DNA from: Oligoflexus sp.
Lineage (GTDB): Bacteria; Bdellovibrionota_B; Oligoflexia; Oligoflexales; Oligoflexaceae
Length of the DNA stretch: 37,626 bases
NCBI RefSeq assembly: GCF_035712445.1
Contig: NZ_DASTAT010000023.1
Coordinates: 1-37,626, forward strand
Reading direction: 5' to 3'
The notes under the pieces are model-generated. The model ran no database searches. It had not been told where the DNA came from and saw nothing but the letters and a program-made list of their open reading frames with translations. Shown one piece after another: positions 1 to 9,606 of this stretch. Position 1 is the first letter of the stretch. The number at the start of each line of letters is the position of its first letter. Both the position numbers and the translations under genes were made by a program.

Positions 1-1791
1 GGCCTCGCGGGCGCGTCGGCCGCGGCCAGCCTGAGCGAGCTGGGGTACAGCGTCTCCTGCTTCTGCTTCCAGGACTCGCCGCGCCGCGCGCACTCCATCG
101 CGGCGCAGGGCGGCATCAACGCGGCGAAGAACTACAAGAACGACGGCGACAGCATCTATCGCCTGTTCTACGACACCGTGAAGGGCGGGGACTTCCGCGC
201 GCGCGAGGCCAATGTGTATCGCCTCGCCCAGATCAGCGTGAACATCATCGACCAGTGCGTGGCGCAGGGCGTGCCCTTCGCGCGTGAGTACGGCGGGCTT
301 CTTGATAACCGCTCCTTCGGTGGCGCCCAGGTTTCGCGGACCTTCTATGCTCGCGGTCAGACCGGGCAGCAGCTTCTGCTCGGCGCCTATGCGTCCCTCG
401 AAAGGCAAATCGGCCTCGGCCGCGTGAAGATGTATACCCGCTCGGAAATGCTGGACCTCGTTCTGGTCGGCGGCCGCGCGCGCGGTATCGTCGTGCGGGA
501 TATGGTCACGGGTAAGATCTCGACCATGATGGGCGAAGCGGTTGCGCTTTGCACCGGCGGTTACGGCAACGTCTTTTATCTTTCGACCAACGCCAAAGGC
601 TGTAACGTCACCGCCACCCACAGAGCGTGGAAACGCGGCGCCGGTTTCGGCAACCCCTGCTATACCCAGATTCACCCGACCTGTATTCCGGTATCGGGCG
701 ATCATCAGTCGAAACTCACGCTGATGTCCGAATCCCTCCGTAACGACGGTCGCGTTTGGGCCCCTAAAAAACAAGGCGATACCCGTCCTCCTCACGAGAT
801 TCCCGAAGAGGAGCGCGATTACGTCCTTGAGCGCAAGTACCCGAGCTTCGGCAACCTCGCCCCGCGCGATATCTCGTCGCGCAGCGTGAAGGAAGTCTGT
901 GATGCCGGCAAAGGCGTTGGTCCTGGTGGCAAAGGCGTCTACCTCGACTTCCGCGATGCCATCAAGCGCGACAGCGAAGACGTCATTCGTCAGCGTTACG
1001 GCAACCTCTTTGCGATGTATGAGAAGATCACAGCCGAGGATCCCTATAAGGTTCCGATGCGTATCTATCCTGCTGTTCACTATACGATGGGCGGTCTGTG
1101 GGTGGACTATAACCTGATGAGCACGATCCCTGGACTCTATGTCCTCGGTGAAGCCAACTTCTCGGATCACGGTGCCAACCGCCTCGGCGCCAGTGCTTTG
1201 ATGCAAGGTCTGGCCGACGGTTACTTCGTCCTGCCCGCGACGATCGGCGATTACTTCGCTTCCAACAAATTCGACAAAGTCGCCGCCGATAGTCCAGAAG
1301 CGAAGCAGGTCGTGAGCGATGTCCAGGCGAACATCAAGCGTCTTCTGACCATCAATGGCAAGCGCTCAGCCGATTCCTTCCACAAGGAGCTTGGTCTTCT
1401 GATGTGGGACAAGTGCGGCATGGCGCGAAACAAGGAAGGCCTGCAGTTCGCTTTGAAACGCATCGCCGAGATCCGCGATGAATTCTGGAAAAACCTGAAG
1501 GTGCCCGGCACCGGCGAAGAGCTGAACCAGGAACTCGAAAAAGCCGGCCGCGTTGCCGACTTTATCGAACACGCCGAGCTGATGTGTCTGGATGCTTTGG
1601 CTCGTGAAGAATCCTGCGGCGGTCACTTCCGTGAGGAATACCAAACGGAAGAGGGTGAAGCGAAGCGTGATGACGAACACTATGCGCATGTGGCCGTATG
1701 GGAGTACAAGGGCGGCGGCACACAGCCTGTTCGGCACGTTGAACCTTTGGTCTATGAAAACATCAAACTCGCGACGAGGAGTTACAAATAA
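1..1791 (+). CDS. sdhA: Succinate dehydrogenase / fumarate reductase flavoprotein subunit (5' truncated)
   Basis: This is the catalytic flavoprotein of respiratory complex II, which oxidises succinate to fumarate on the cytoplasmic face of the membrane. The frame is open from base 1, so the start and the FAD Rossmann motif lie partly outside the window. The visible N-terminus reads [18 protein letters not shown], then [15 protein letters not shown], whose His is the expected covalent FAD attachment site. Further family landmarks are the substrate-site HPTCIP segment, the MGGLWVD segment, and [18 protein letters not shown] near the C-terminal FAD contacts. The [15 protein letters not shown] signature and the long C-terminal helical region resemble the type found with a single cytochrome b anchor; that gene would lie upstream. 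The stop shares one base with the sdhB start. The identification is secure; whether the physiological direction is oxidation or fumarate reduction cannot be told. Confidence 0.97.
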   Translation, partial: GLAGASAAASLSELGYSVSCFCFQDSPRRAHSIAAQGGINAAKNYKNDGDSIYRLFYDTVKGGDFRAREANVYRLAQISVNIIDQCVAQGVPFAREYGGLLDNRSFGGAQVSRTFYARGQTGQQLLLGAYASLERQIGLGRVKMYTRSEMLDLVLVGGRARGIVVRDMVTGKISTMMGEAVALCTGGYGNVFYLSTNAKGCNVTATHRAWKRGAGFGNPCYTQIHPTCIPVSGDHQSKLTLMSESLRNDGRVWAPKKQGDTRPPHEIPEEERDYVLERKYPSFGNLAPRDISSRSVKEVCDAGKGVGPGGKGVYLDFRDAIKRDSEDVIRQRYGNLFAMYEKITAEDPYKVPMRIYPAVHYTMGGLWVDYNLMSTIPGLYVLGEANFSDHGANRLGASALMQGLADGYFVLPATIGDYFASNKFDKVAADSPEAKQVVSDVQANIKRLLTINGKRSADSFHKELGLLMWDKCGMARNKEGLQFALKRIAEIRDEFWKNLKVPGTGEELNQELEKAGRVADFIEHAELMCLDALAREESCGGHFREEYQTEEGEAKRDDEHYAHVAVWEYKGGGTQPVRHVEPLVYENIKLATRSYK

Positions 1792-2555
1792 TGGATCTCG
1801 AACTACACGTCTGGCGGCAAAAAAACGGGCAAGATACCGGCAAGATGGTGCAATACCAGGCGAAAAACGTCTCGCCTGACAGTTCCTTCCTCGAGATGAT
1901 GGACCAGGTCAACGAAGAGCTGGTGGGCAAGGGTGAAGACCCGATTGCCTTTGACCATGACTGTCGCGAAGGTATTTGTGGCACGTGTTCGATGGTCATC
2001 AACGGTAAGGCGCACGGCGGCCAAAAAGGCACCACTACCTGCCAGTTGCATATGCGGAAATTCAAAAACGGCGACAAGATCTATATCGAACCCTGGAGAG
2101 CCAAGGGTTTTCCCGTACTTAAGGATCTTGTTGTAAACCGTGGCGCGTTCGATCGCATCATTGCGGCGGGCGGCTTCGTATCCGTGAACACAGGCGGCGT
2201 TCCCGATGCCAACGCCATTCCCGTGCCTAAAGAGAAGGCAGATGTGGCGATGGACGCGGCGGAATGTATTGCATGCGGTGCCTGTGTTGCTGCTTGCAAG
2301 AATGCTTCAGCAATGCTATTTGTCGCCGCGAAAGTTTCACATTTGGCGAATTTGCCTCAAGGCCAACCCGAACGTATGCAACGTGTTTTGAACATGGTCG
2401 AGCAGATGGATGCCGAAGGCTTTGGTAATTGTACAAACTACTTCGAATGCGAAGCCGCCTGTCCAAAATCCATCAGCGTGAAATTTATCGCGCAGATGAA
2501 TCGGGATTACCTCAAGGCCAGCCTAACCCATGAAAAAGCGGTGGCAAAAGAATGA
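1791..2555 (+). CDS. sdhB: Succinate dehydrogenase iron-sulfur subunit
   Basis: This 254-residue subunit carries electrons from the SdhA flavin to the quinone site through three Fe-S clusters. All ligands are visible: C58, C63, C66 and C84 for the [2Fe-2S] cluster; C159, C162, C165 and C224 for [4Fe-4S]; C169, C214 and C220 for [3Fe-4S], within [11 protein letters not shown] and [15 protein letters not shown]. The ATG overlaps the sdhA stop by one base and is preceded by GAGGAG, so translation is coupled. The last four bases overlap the start of purS (ATGA), which places a purine gene in the same transcript. Confidence 0.97.
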   Translation: MDLELHVWRQKNGQDTGKMVQYQAKNVSPDSSFLEMMDQVNEELVGKGEDPIAFDHDCREGICGTCSMVINGKAHGGQKGTTTCQLHMRKFKNGDKIYIEPWRAKGFPVLKDLVVNRGAFDRIIAAGGFVSVNTGGVPDANAIPVPKEKADVAMDAAECIACGACVAACKNASAMLFVAAKVSHLANLPQGQPERMQRVLNMVEQMDAEGFGNCTNYFECEAACPKSISVKFIAQMNRDYLKASLTHEKAVAKE

Positions 2556-2788
2556 TCTACGAAGTCGTGGTGGAGCTGAAGGAGGAGGTCCTGGATACCC
2601 AGGGCCGTGCGATTCAACAAACTCTTGCACGTCTGGGAGCGACGCAGCTGAAAGCTGTTAAAGTTTCCAAACGTTTTTTGCTGGACCTGGATGGCGACGA
2701 AGCCAGCAATCTGGAACTGGTGCAGAAGCTTGCTGCAGAGCACCTGGCCAACCCAGTGTCTGAAACCTTCAAGTGCAGGAAAATCTAA
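2552..2788 (+). CDS. purS: Phosphoribosylformylglycinamidine synthase subunit PurS
   Basis: PurS is the small dimeric protein that joins PurQ and PurL into the three-part FGAM synthase of de novo purine synthesis. The product is 78 residues, the usual size, and has the family pattern of an N-terminal strand ([27 protein letters not shown]) followed by the [11 protein letters not shown] strand. Its ATG overlaps the sdhB stop as ATGA. purQ begins three bases after its stop. The identification rests on size, the N-terminal pattern and its position directly before purQ and purL. Confidence 0.93.
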   Translation: MIYEVVVELKEEVLDTQGRAIQQTLARLGATQLKAVKVSKRFLLDLDGDEASNLELVQKLAAEHLANPVSETFKCRKI

Positions 2789-2791
2789 GCC

Positions 2792-3505
2792 ATGACTCGT
2801 GTGAGTAAGCTCGGACAACCTCGCATCGGTCTTATCCAATTCCCTGGCTCCAACTGCGACGCAGACTGCGTCGATGCCTTCAAACGTCTCTTCGATATCG
2901 ACATTCAGCTCGTGTGGCATGAAGCCCACGAGCTTCCTGCTTTGGACGGCGTGATCCTTCCGGGCGGGTTCAGCTATGGCGATTATCTGCGCGGCGGTGC
3001 CTTGGCCAGTTGCAGCCCGATCATGGGTGCGGTGAAGACCTTTGCCGGCAAAGGCGGACCGATCATTGGAATCTGTAACGGATTCCAGGTCCTGACAGAA
3101 TCTCAACTCCTGCCTGGCACTCTTTTGAAGAACGCCAGCCAGACTTTCATTTGCCAGTATGCATACCTGAAAGTGGCTGCTGGAAACAGCGGCTATCACC
3201 AGCGTCTGCAGGGCAATCTCTATAAGGTGCCCATCGCTCATGGCGAGGGTCGCTTCTTCGTTCCCGCGGATCAGCTGAAAGCGCTGCAGGACAAGGGTCA
3301 GATCCTTTTCCAATACGCCGATGCTGAAGGTAACGTGAATGATTCCACCTCGCCCAACGGCGCAGTGGCGAATATCGCGGGTATCGTCAGTGAAAACGGC
3401 CGCATTCTGGGCATGATGCCGCATCCCGAGCGCGCGTCCGATGCGCTGCTTGGCAGCAACGACGGGCAGCCCATACTCGAAGCCTTCCTGGCGACCGTCC
3501 TTTAG
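2792..3505 (+). CDS. purQ: Phosphoribosylformylglycinamidine synthase, glutaminase subunit PurQ
   Basis: This 237-residue class I glutamine amidotransferase releases ammonia from glutamine for FGAM formation by PurL. The nucleophile is C95 in GICNGFQVL, and the other triad residues are H211 and E213 in MMPHPERA. The oxyanion-hole segment LPGGFSYGDYLRGGALAS and the HGEGRF motif are both intact. The gene lies three bases after purS. A GC-rich hairpin followed by seven T residues begins 18 bases after its stop, before purL. Confidence 0.96.
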   Translation: MTRVSKLGQPRIGLIQFPGSNCDADCVDAFKRLFDIDIQLVWHEAHELPALDGVILPGGFSYGDYLRGGALASCSPIMGAVKTFAGKGGPIIGICNGFQVLTESQLLPGTLLKNASQTFICQYAYLKVAAGNSGYHQRLQGNLYKVPIAHGEGRFFVPADQLKALQDKGQILFQYADAEGNVNDSTSPNGAVANIAGIVSENGRILGMMPHPERASDALLGSNDGQPILEAFLATVL

Positions 3506-3523
3506 ACGAGTCATGGAAAATGG

Positions 3524-3545
3524 GGCCCGATCAGGGCCTTTTTTT
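3524..3545 (+). terminator. Intrinsic terminator or attenuator between purQ and purL
   Basis: A perfect five-base-pair stem (GGCCC at 3524-3528, GGGCC at 3534-3538) with a GATCA loop is followed directly by seven T residues (3539-3545) and preceded by four A residues. It stands in the 62-base gap between purQ and purL, with the purL ribosome-binding site (TTTAGGAG, 3550-3557) just downstream. This is the shape of a Rho-independent terminator. Inside an otherwise contiguous biosynthetic operon it would lower or regulate expression of purL and purF. No clear competing antiterminator hairpin was found by eye. Confidence 0.65.
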
Positions 3546-3567
3546 GTTCCTTTAGGAGCCAAACGTT

Positions 3568-5847
3568 ATGCAGAAAGAACTCCTCCAACAGCTTGCTCAA
3601 CTCTCGAAGAATCCGCGTGCACAGCAGATCGCGGAAGAGGGTGAGGCGTTCAAACCCCTTCTGAAAAAGCACAAAATCAACGATACCGAATATAAGACCC
3701 TGCGTGAAATCGTCGGCCGCGCCCCAACTCTGGCCGAGCTCGGCGTGTTCTCGGCGATGTGGAGCGAGCACTGCTCCTATAAGTCTTCCAAGGTCCACCT
3801 CAGAAAACTGCCCACCGAAGGCAAAAACGTGGTGGTTGGACCGGGTGAAAACGCAGGCGTCGTGCGTTTATCGGAAAAACTCTGCGCAGCCTTCAAGATG
3901 GAAAGCCATAACCACCCGAGCTACATCGAACCCTATCAGGGCGCGGCGACCGGCGTGGGCGGGATCCTGCGCGACGTCTTCTGCATGGGCGCGCGGCCTG
4001 TGGCGAACCTCAACTCGCTTCGCTTCGGCGAAAGGAGTCATCCCAAGACGCATTATCTTTTCGCCAATGTGGTGAAAGGCATCGGCGATTACGGCAACTG
4101 CGTGGGTGTCCCGACTGTTGCGGGTTCGGTGTCCTTTGATAAAACTTATAACGGCAACATCCTGGTCAACGCCATGACGGTCGGTCTGATTCATGAAGAC
4201 CGCATTTTCAAAGGCTTTGCCACAGGTCAGCATAACCTTGTCGTCTACGTCGGCTCCGCCACGGGACGCGATGGCATCCACGGCGCTTCGATGGCGTCGG
4301 ATAGTTTCTCAAGCCAGGCATCCGGGGAACGTTCGACTGTTCAGGTCGGTGACCCCTTTGCCGAAAAACTGGTTCTGGAAGCGACTCTCGAAGTCCTGGA
4401 AAAAGGCCTCGTCGTTGGTCTTCAGGACATGGGCGCCGCGGGCCTCACCTCATCATCTTTCGAGATGGCAGACCGTGCTGGCAACGGCCTTTATATGAAC
4501 CTCGACTACGTCCCGACACGCGCGAAGAACATGAGCGCCTATGAGCTTTTGCTGTCCGAATCCCAGGAACGCATGCTCCTCTGCGTGGAACCTGCGAAGT
4601 GGCCTGATCTTCAGGAATGCCTGAAAAAATGGGAACTCGCTTACGCTGTGATCGGTGTCGTGACGGATACCGGCCGCATGCAGTGCGTGAAGAACGGCAT
4701 CCTTGAAGTGGATGTGCCCGTCGCGCCTTTGGCCGATAGCGCGCCGCGTTATGAAAGACCTTATAATCTTCCCAAACGCAGCTACAGCCAGGATTCCAGC
4801 CTTCGCCAGAAGCTCGCGGGCATCAAAGCCACGGATCTTCTTGTGCAAATGATTCAGGAAGATGGCAACAAGGAGCGGATCTATCGTCAGTACGATCATC
4901 ATATCGGCACCAAGACCATCCTGGGGCCGGAAGAGCAGGGCGCAGGCCTTCTCTGGATCCGTTCAGACTGGGCGAATCCCAAGGAAACGCACCTGGGTCT
5001 GGCTGTGTCAGCGGCCTGTAACGAGCGCTACTGTTCGCAGGATCCGATGCTCGGCGCAGCGCATGCTGTTCTGAAATGCTATCGCTCCATCGCTGCAACC
5101 GGAGCCGAACCCTTGGCTGTCACGGACTGTCTGAACTACGGAAACCCTGAGGATCCGGAAATCATGGGCCAGATCGTGGCTGGCATCGACGGTATTGGCC
5201 TCGCCTGTCGCGAGCTTGATACCCCGGTCGTCAGCGGTAACGTCAGCCTTTACAACCAGACTGATGGTGTGAGCATTGCTCCCACGCCGATGATCGGTAT
5301 GATCGGCAAGCATGCGGACGTGCGCAAGGCCTTGCCGGCTGTTCTGGAAGGGGCTGCGACCCTTTACCTTCTGAAGCCCAAAGCGTCCACGCCTGTTTTC
5401 GGTGGAGCCATGGTCATGAAGGTGCTTGGTCTTGAGAGCACCACGGAAAGCGTTCCCACTGTGAGCTGGCAGCAGGAAAAAGAGGCTGCGGGACTGATTC
5501 GCGAGCTGATGAATAAAAATCAACTCAACGCCGCGCGTGATGTCGGTGCGGGTGGTGTTTTGACAACTCTCGCGAAAATGACTCTTGCTTCCGAAAACCT
5601 GGGATTGGATGTATTGTTAAAACCCACTCCCGCAGAAGCGATGTCGACCTATTTTGGCGAAAGCAGCGGGACCTATATTCTGGCCAGTGCATCCGCCTTG
5701 GATGTGACTGCGCTCAACAGGACTCTTCAACATTCAGAAGTCGTGGAGCTGGCCAAAGCCGCTCCGGGTCAAGATATCAAGTTTGATGGTCAGATCGTAG
5801 GACGTCAGCAGCTGAAGATTTCTTCAGAAGCGTCGCTGGATATTTGA
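3568..5847 (+). CDS. purL: Phosphoribosylformylglycinamidine synthase subunit PurL (small type)
   Basis: This is the ATP-dependent synthetase subunit that converts FGAR and ammonia to FGAM. It has 759 residues, matching the small PurL that works with separate PurS and PurQ rather than the roughly 1300-residue fused enzyme. Landmarks include [12 protein letters not shown] near residue 65, the nucleotide-binding [27 protein letters not shown] segment, [12 protein letters not shown], and the second-half repeats [13 protein letters not shown] and ARDVGAGGV. The ATG follows AGGAG by ten bases. purF starts 30 bases downstream. Confidence 0.97.
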   Translation: MQKELLQQLAQLSKNPRAQQIAEEGEAFKPLLKKHKINDTEYKTLREIVGRAPTLAELGVFSAMWSEHCSYKSSKVHLRKLPTEGKNVVVGPGENAGVVRLSEKLCAAFKMESHNHPSYIEPYQGAATGVGGILRDVFCMGARPVANLNSLRFGERSHPKTHYLFANVVKGIGDYGNCVGVPTVAGSVSFDKTYNGNILVNAMTVGLIHEDRIFKGFATGQHNLVVYVGSATGRDGIHGASMASDSFSSQASGERSTVQVGDPFAEKLVLEATLEVLEKGLVVGLQDMGAAGLTSSSFEMADRAGNGLYMNLDYVPTRAKNMSAYELLLSESQERMLLCVEPAKWPDLQECLKKWELAYAVIGVVTDTGRMQCVKNGILEVDVPVAPLADSAPRYERPYNLPKRSYSQDSSLRQKLAGIKATDLLVQMIQEDGNKERIYRQYDHHIGTKTILGPEEQGAGLLWIRSDWANPKETHLGLAVSAACNERYCSQDPMLGAAHAVLKCYRSIAATGAEPLAVTDCLNYGNPEDPEIMGQIVAGIDGIGLACRELDTPVVSGNVSLYNQTDGVSIAPTPMIGMIGKHADVRKALPAVLEGAATLYLLKPKASTPVFGGAMVMKVLGLESTTESVPTVSWQQEKEAAGLIRELMNKNQLNAARDVGAGGVLTTLAKMTLASENLGLDVLLKPTPAEAMSTYFGESSGTYILASASALDVTALNRTLQHSEVVELAKAAPGQDIKFDGQIVGRQQLKISSEASLDI

Positions 5848-5877
5848 AGAGCCGTTTGCATAGAGGAAACTAAGTTT

Positions 5878-7492
<1,615 letters not shown>

Positions 7493-7537
7493 AACATACC
7501 TGAATAACTTACAAATTTCATAAAGACAGATAGTATT

Positions 7538-7557
7538 TCGGGCCTTTTTGGGGCCGA
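7538..7557 (+). terminator. Possible weak terminator after the sdh-pur operon
   Basis: An imperfect hairpin (TCGGGCC, then a T-rich loop, then GGCCGA, with one bulged G) lies 45 bases after the DUF5522-like gene and before the next promoter. The following bases (ATTTCTTTC) are T-rich but do not form a clean T-run. The position suits the end of the operon; the structure is only moderately convincing. Confidence 0.35.
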
Positions 7558-7568
7558 TTTCTTTCAAA

Positions 7569-7597
7569 ATGACGCAAAATGCACAATTTTGTATACT
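7569..7597 (+). promoter_or_regulatory. Promoter with a palindromic operator in its spacer, upstream of the AbiEi-like gene
   Basis: A -35-like ATGACG (7569-7574) and a -10 TATACT (7592-7597) are separated by 17 bases. That spacer is exactly the inverted repeat CAAAAT-GCACA-ATTTTG (7575-7591). Transcription would start about 7604, only about four bases before the ATG at 7608, and no Shine-Dalgarno sequence is present, so the message would be nearly leaderless. A second inverted repeat, TGTCAT (7601-7606) and ATGACA (7624-7629), flanks the start codon. AbiEi proteins are known to repress their own promoters by binding inverted repeats; applying that here is inference. Confidence 0.6.
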
Positions 7598-7607
7598 TAC
7601 TGTCATT

Positions 7608-8219
7608 ATGAAAAACATCATTCATGACATTCAGTTGATCAAGCAGTTTGCGACACCGCTCCGGGGTGTTTTTCTGATTTCCGACCTCATTCAGCTCATG
7701 GCCGAGCCTCATAAGACGGCTGTTTACCGTCGGATCGCGGATCTGGAGGAAGCCGGACTCCTCGTAAGATTCATCAAGGGCGTCTACGTCAGCGACGATG
7801 TGGACCTTGCCACGCTCAATCAAAAAATCTGTTCGGAATCTTACGTGAGCTTTGGAACGGTGCTGGCTGAGCATCAGATCATTCCCGCGCATCCTTTGCA
7901 GACGCTGGATGCCGTCAAATCCGGGAAGACGCGGATTCATGAGACGCGACCTTGGCGAGTGAGACAGTTCGGTGTGGCATCGCATCTTATGTTTGGTTTT
8001 GAGCATGCTCAGGGCATCAATCGGGCGACGCCTGAGAAGGCGCTTCTCGATACGTTCTACTTTCATCTTCATGGCGTCACCTTTCCTTTTGATTTGAAAA
8101 GGGACATTCGCTGGAAACGCGTGGATCGTGACATTCTGCATGTCTATCTGCAGGAATATCGAAACCCCAAGTTTGTGGTCTACATCGAAGGGCTTATGAA
8201 ATCGTCTGGCCTTGCATGA
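7608..8219 (+). CDS. Orphan AbiEi-like antitoxin / transcriptional regulator
   Basis: This protein of about 203 residues has an N-terminal winged-helix region (GVFLISDLIQLM...TAVYRRIADLEEAGLLVRFIKGVYV), then SESYVSFGTVLAEHQIIP and, near the C-terminus, the ATPEKALLDTFYFH segment. These are hallmarks of the AbiEi family (COG5340), the DNA-binding antitoxins of type IV AbiE systems. The expected partner, an AbiEii nucleotidyltransferase, is not downstream; the convergent DCC-DUF2071 gene is. I chose the ATG at 7608 because a promoter ends just before it; a longer frame begins at 7548. It may be a stand-alone regulator or the remnant of a lost toxin-antitoxin pair. The family call is fairly firm, the role is not. 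Confidence 0.75.
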   Translation: MKNIIHDIQLIKQFATPLRGVFLISDLIQLMAEPHKTAVYRRIADLEEAGLLVRFIKGVYVSDDVDLATLNQKICSESYVSFGTVLAEHQIIPAHPLQTLDAVKSGKTRIHETRPWRVRQFGVASHLMFGFEHAQGINRATPEKALLDTFYFHLHGVTFPFDLKRDIRWKRVDRDILHVYLQEYRNPKFVVYIEGLMKSSGLA

Positions 8220-9390
8220 CGCGCACAGGCGAGCCTTCAGCCACCATCATGGAGTGCGGTTTTTCCAGATAGGGATGGAAAATATCGGGATAGAAGCGGG
8301 CGAAGTTGCCCTGGATTTTCACCTGCACATCATCCCACACTCGTCAGCGGGGATGTTCCACCTGGTATTCCGTGGATGCCTCCCGCCCTTTCTTTGCGTA
8401 ACCAAAGTAATGTTCGGTGATGAATTCAGCGAGTGAGCCTTCCTCCAAAGGTTTAGGTTCACCGTTCAGCATGGCTTCGATAGAGCATGACCCATTCTGA
8501 TCGGCCCAATGGTAGGCAACCTTCTTTTGATTTTCGAGATGATGAGCTTCATGATTCATGGTGAGACTGCGGTAGCGCTCGCCATAGAAAAGGTTCGCAG
8601 TTGCCGCGATGATCGTGAAAGGCACGATTTCCCGTACGAAAACCACAGCCCGGCGCTCCACCCAGGCTCCCTGCTCCTGAACGCGCCGCTTCACATAGAA
8701 GCGAAGGTTCACTTCTTCAAAGTCCGCAGCCCAGGGGAGCGTCATGCCTTTGACGCTTGTGCCGGCAAAGGAAAATCCAACGAGGGACACCAGCGTTTGA
8801 TTGTTCCAGCTATCGACTTCCACGCCGTAAGGCAGAAACTCCTGAAGAATATGGGCCGGAACTTCGAAGTTTACCAAAATCAGGTGATGCCACTGTGCAG
8901 ACAGAAACACCTCAGGTCTGGGTTGAAACAGAGGACTCGCCAGAGATAAGTCAGCAGGAAACAAAGCCCGCTGCTCGCGAGGCAAAACTGCGCAAATGTC
9001 CTTATCCCGCGCCCGGCCCGCAATCTTATAACGCCTTGAGGCATAAAGATCATAAAAGAAATCACAAAGCCCAAGCGGCAAGAGCCTGAACAGAAGTAAA
9101 AACTTCCAAGGCCACCCCAGCTCAGAAACAATCGCTGACACAGCCGCCGCCCGCGCCCACAGTTCTCCATTTTTCCAAACGATCAGACTGCTGGTGAGAT
9201 CAAGCTTCAAATTCTTACGGATAGTCGCTTCCAATTCCGTACCCGCAACGCTTTGCAGGGCAATGAAGCGAAAGCGTTCCCGCTGGGAGCGGCGCAGTAA
9301 AAACTTCACCACGAAATGGCAGGTCGCACATTCACCGTCGTAAAACACAAGGGTCGGCGTACAGGGGAGCTGATGATAGCGTGGGGCCAT
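8194..9390 (-). pseudogene. DCC (DUF393)-DUF2071 fusion interrupted by an in-frame TGA
   Basis: The N-terminal part is a DCC-family thiol-oxidoreductase-like domain (LVFYDGECATCHFVVKFLLRR, with CATC as the possible redox pair). The rest is DUF2071 (FLSAQWHHLILVNFEVP...LPYGVEVDSWNNQTLVSLVGFSF...NLRFYVKRR...EAHH). Translation reaches TEYQVEHPR and stops at TGA (8344-8346). The same frame continues without indel for 49 codons (RVWDDVQVKIQGNFARFYPDIFHPYLEKP...) to TAA at 8194-8196. DUF2071 relatives have EYQVEHPRWRVW here, so the stop looks like Trp TGG changed to TGA. The preferred ATG at 9390 has AAGGAG nine bases upstream; an earlier ATG lies at 9429. The restored 3' end overlaps the AbiEi-like gene by 26 bases, convergently. 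The product may be truncated, read through, or the stop may be a sequencing error. Confidence 0.75.
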
Positions 9391-9443
9391 GCAGAATGTC
9401 TCCTTCAGCCAGACTAGAACAGGGCCCATTTTATCTCTAGCAG

Positions 9444-9473
9444 CTTATAATTTGTCATAAACATTTACGACAA
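9444..9473 (-). promoter_or_regulatory. Putative promoter of the DCC-DUF2071 gene, overlapping a palindrome
   Basis: On the minus strand, TTGTCG (9473-9468) and TATAAG (9449-9444) are separated by 18 bases, giving a leader of roughly 47 bases to the ATG at 9390. The -35-like element and the spacer lie inside the large palindrome at 9447-9478, so a protein bound there would be expected to block or reshape this promoter. Confidence 0.5.
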
Positions 9474-9478
9474 ATTAT
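9447..9478. repeat. Near-perfect 15-bp palindrome (operator-like)
   Basis: The arms ATAATTTGTCATAAA (9447-9461) and TTTACGACAAATTAT (9464-9478) are separated by CA and pair at 14 of 15 positions. It is AT-rich and unlike the surrounding coding sequence. The core TTTGTCATAAA recurs at 9554-9562 and, without the leading T residues, at 9503-9510. This fits a binding site for a dimeric regulator. Confidence 0.75.
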
Positions 9479-9502
9479 TTCAATCGGGAACAAGGTGAAA
9501 TA

Positions 9503-9525
9503 TGTCATAAGTGATTTTTGTGACA
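9503..9525. repeat. Second TGTCATAA inverted element
   Basis: TGTCATAA (9503-9510) faces TTTGTGACA (9517-9525), an imperfect inverted pair of the same TGTC/GACA type as the upstream palindrome, but with the half-sites three bases further apart. It sits between the two divergent promoters. Confidence 0.55.
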
Positions 9526-9553
9526 AAAAAAGTCTTAAGTTTTCCTTGAGAAT

Positions 9554-9583
9554 TTGTCATAAATTCCGATTGGACAATATAAT
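9554..9583 (+). promoter_or_regulatory. Promoter of the wHTH-HATPase regulator, with a third TGTCATAA element at its -35
   Basis: TTGTCA (9554-9559) and a perfect TATAAT (9578-9583) with an 18-base spacer predict a start near 9590, followed by the ribosome-binding site GGAGGG (9594-9599) and the TTG start at 9607. The -35 lies within AATTTGTCATAAATT (9551-9565), the third copy of the repeated motif, so a repeat-binding protein would compete with RNA polymerase here. Confidence 0.65.
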
Positions 9584-9606
9584 ATGAGGTCCTGGAGGGC
9601 GATATT

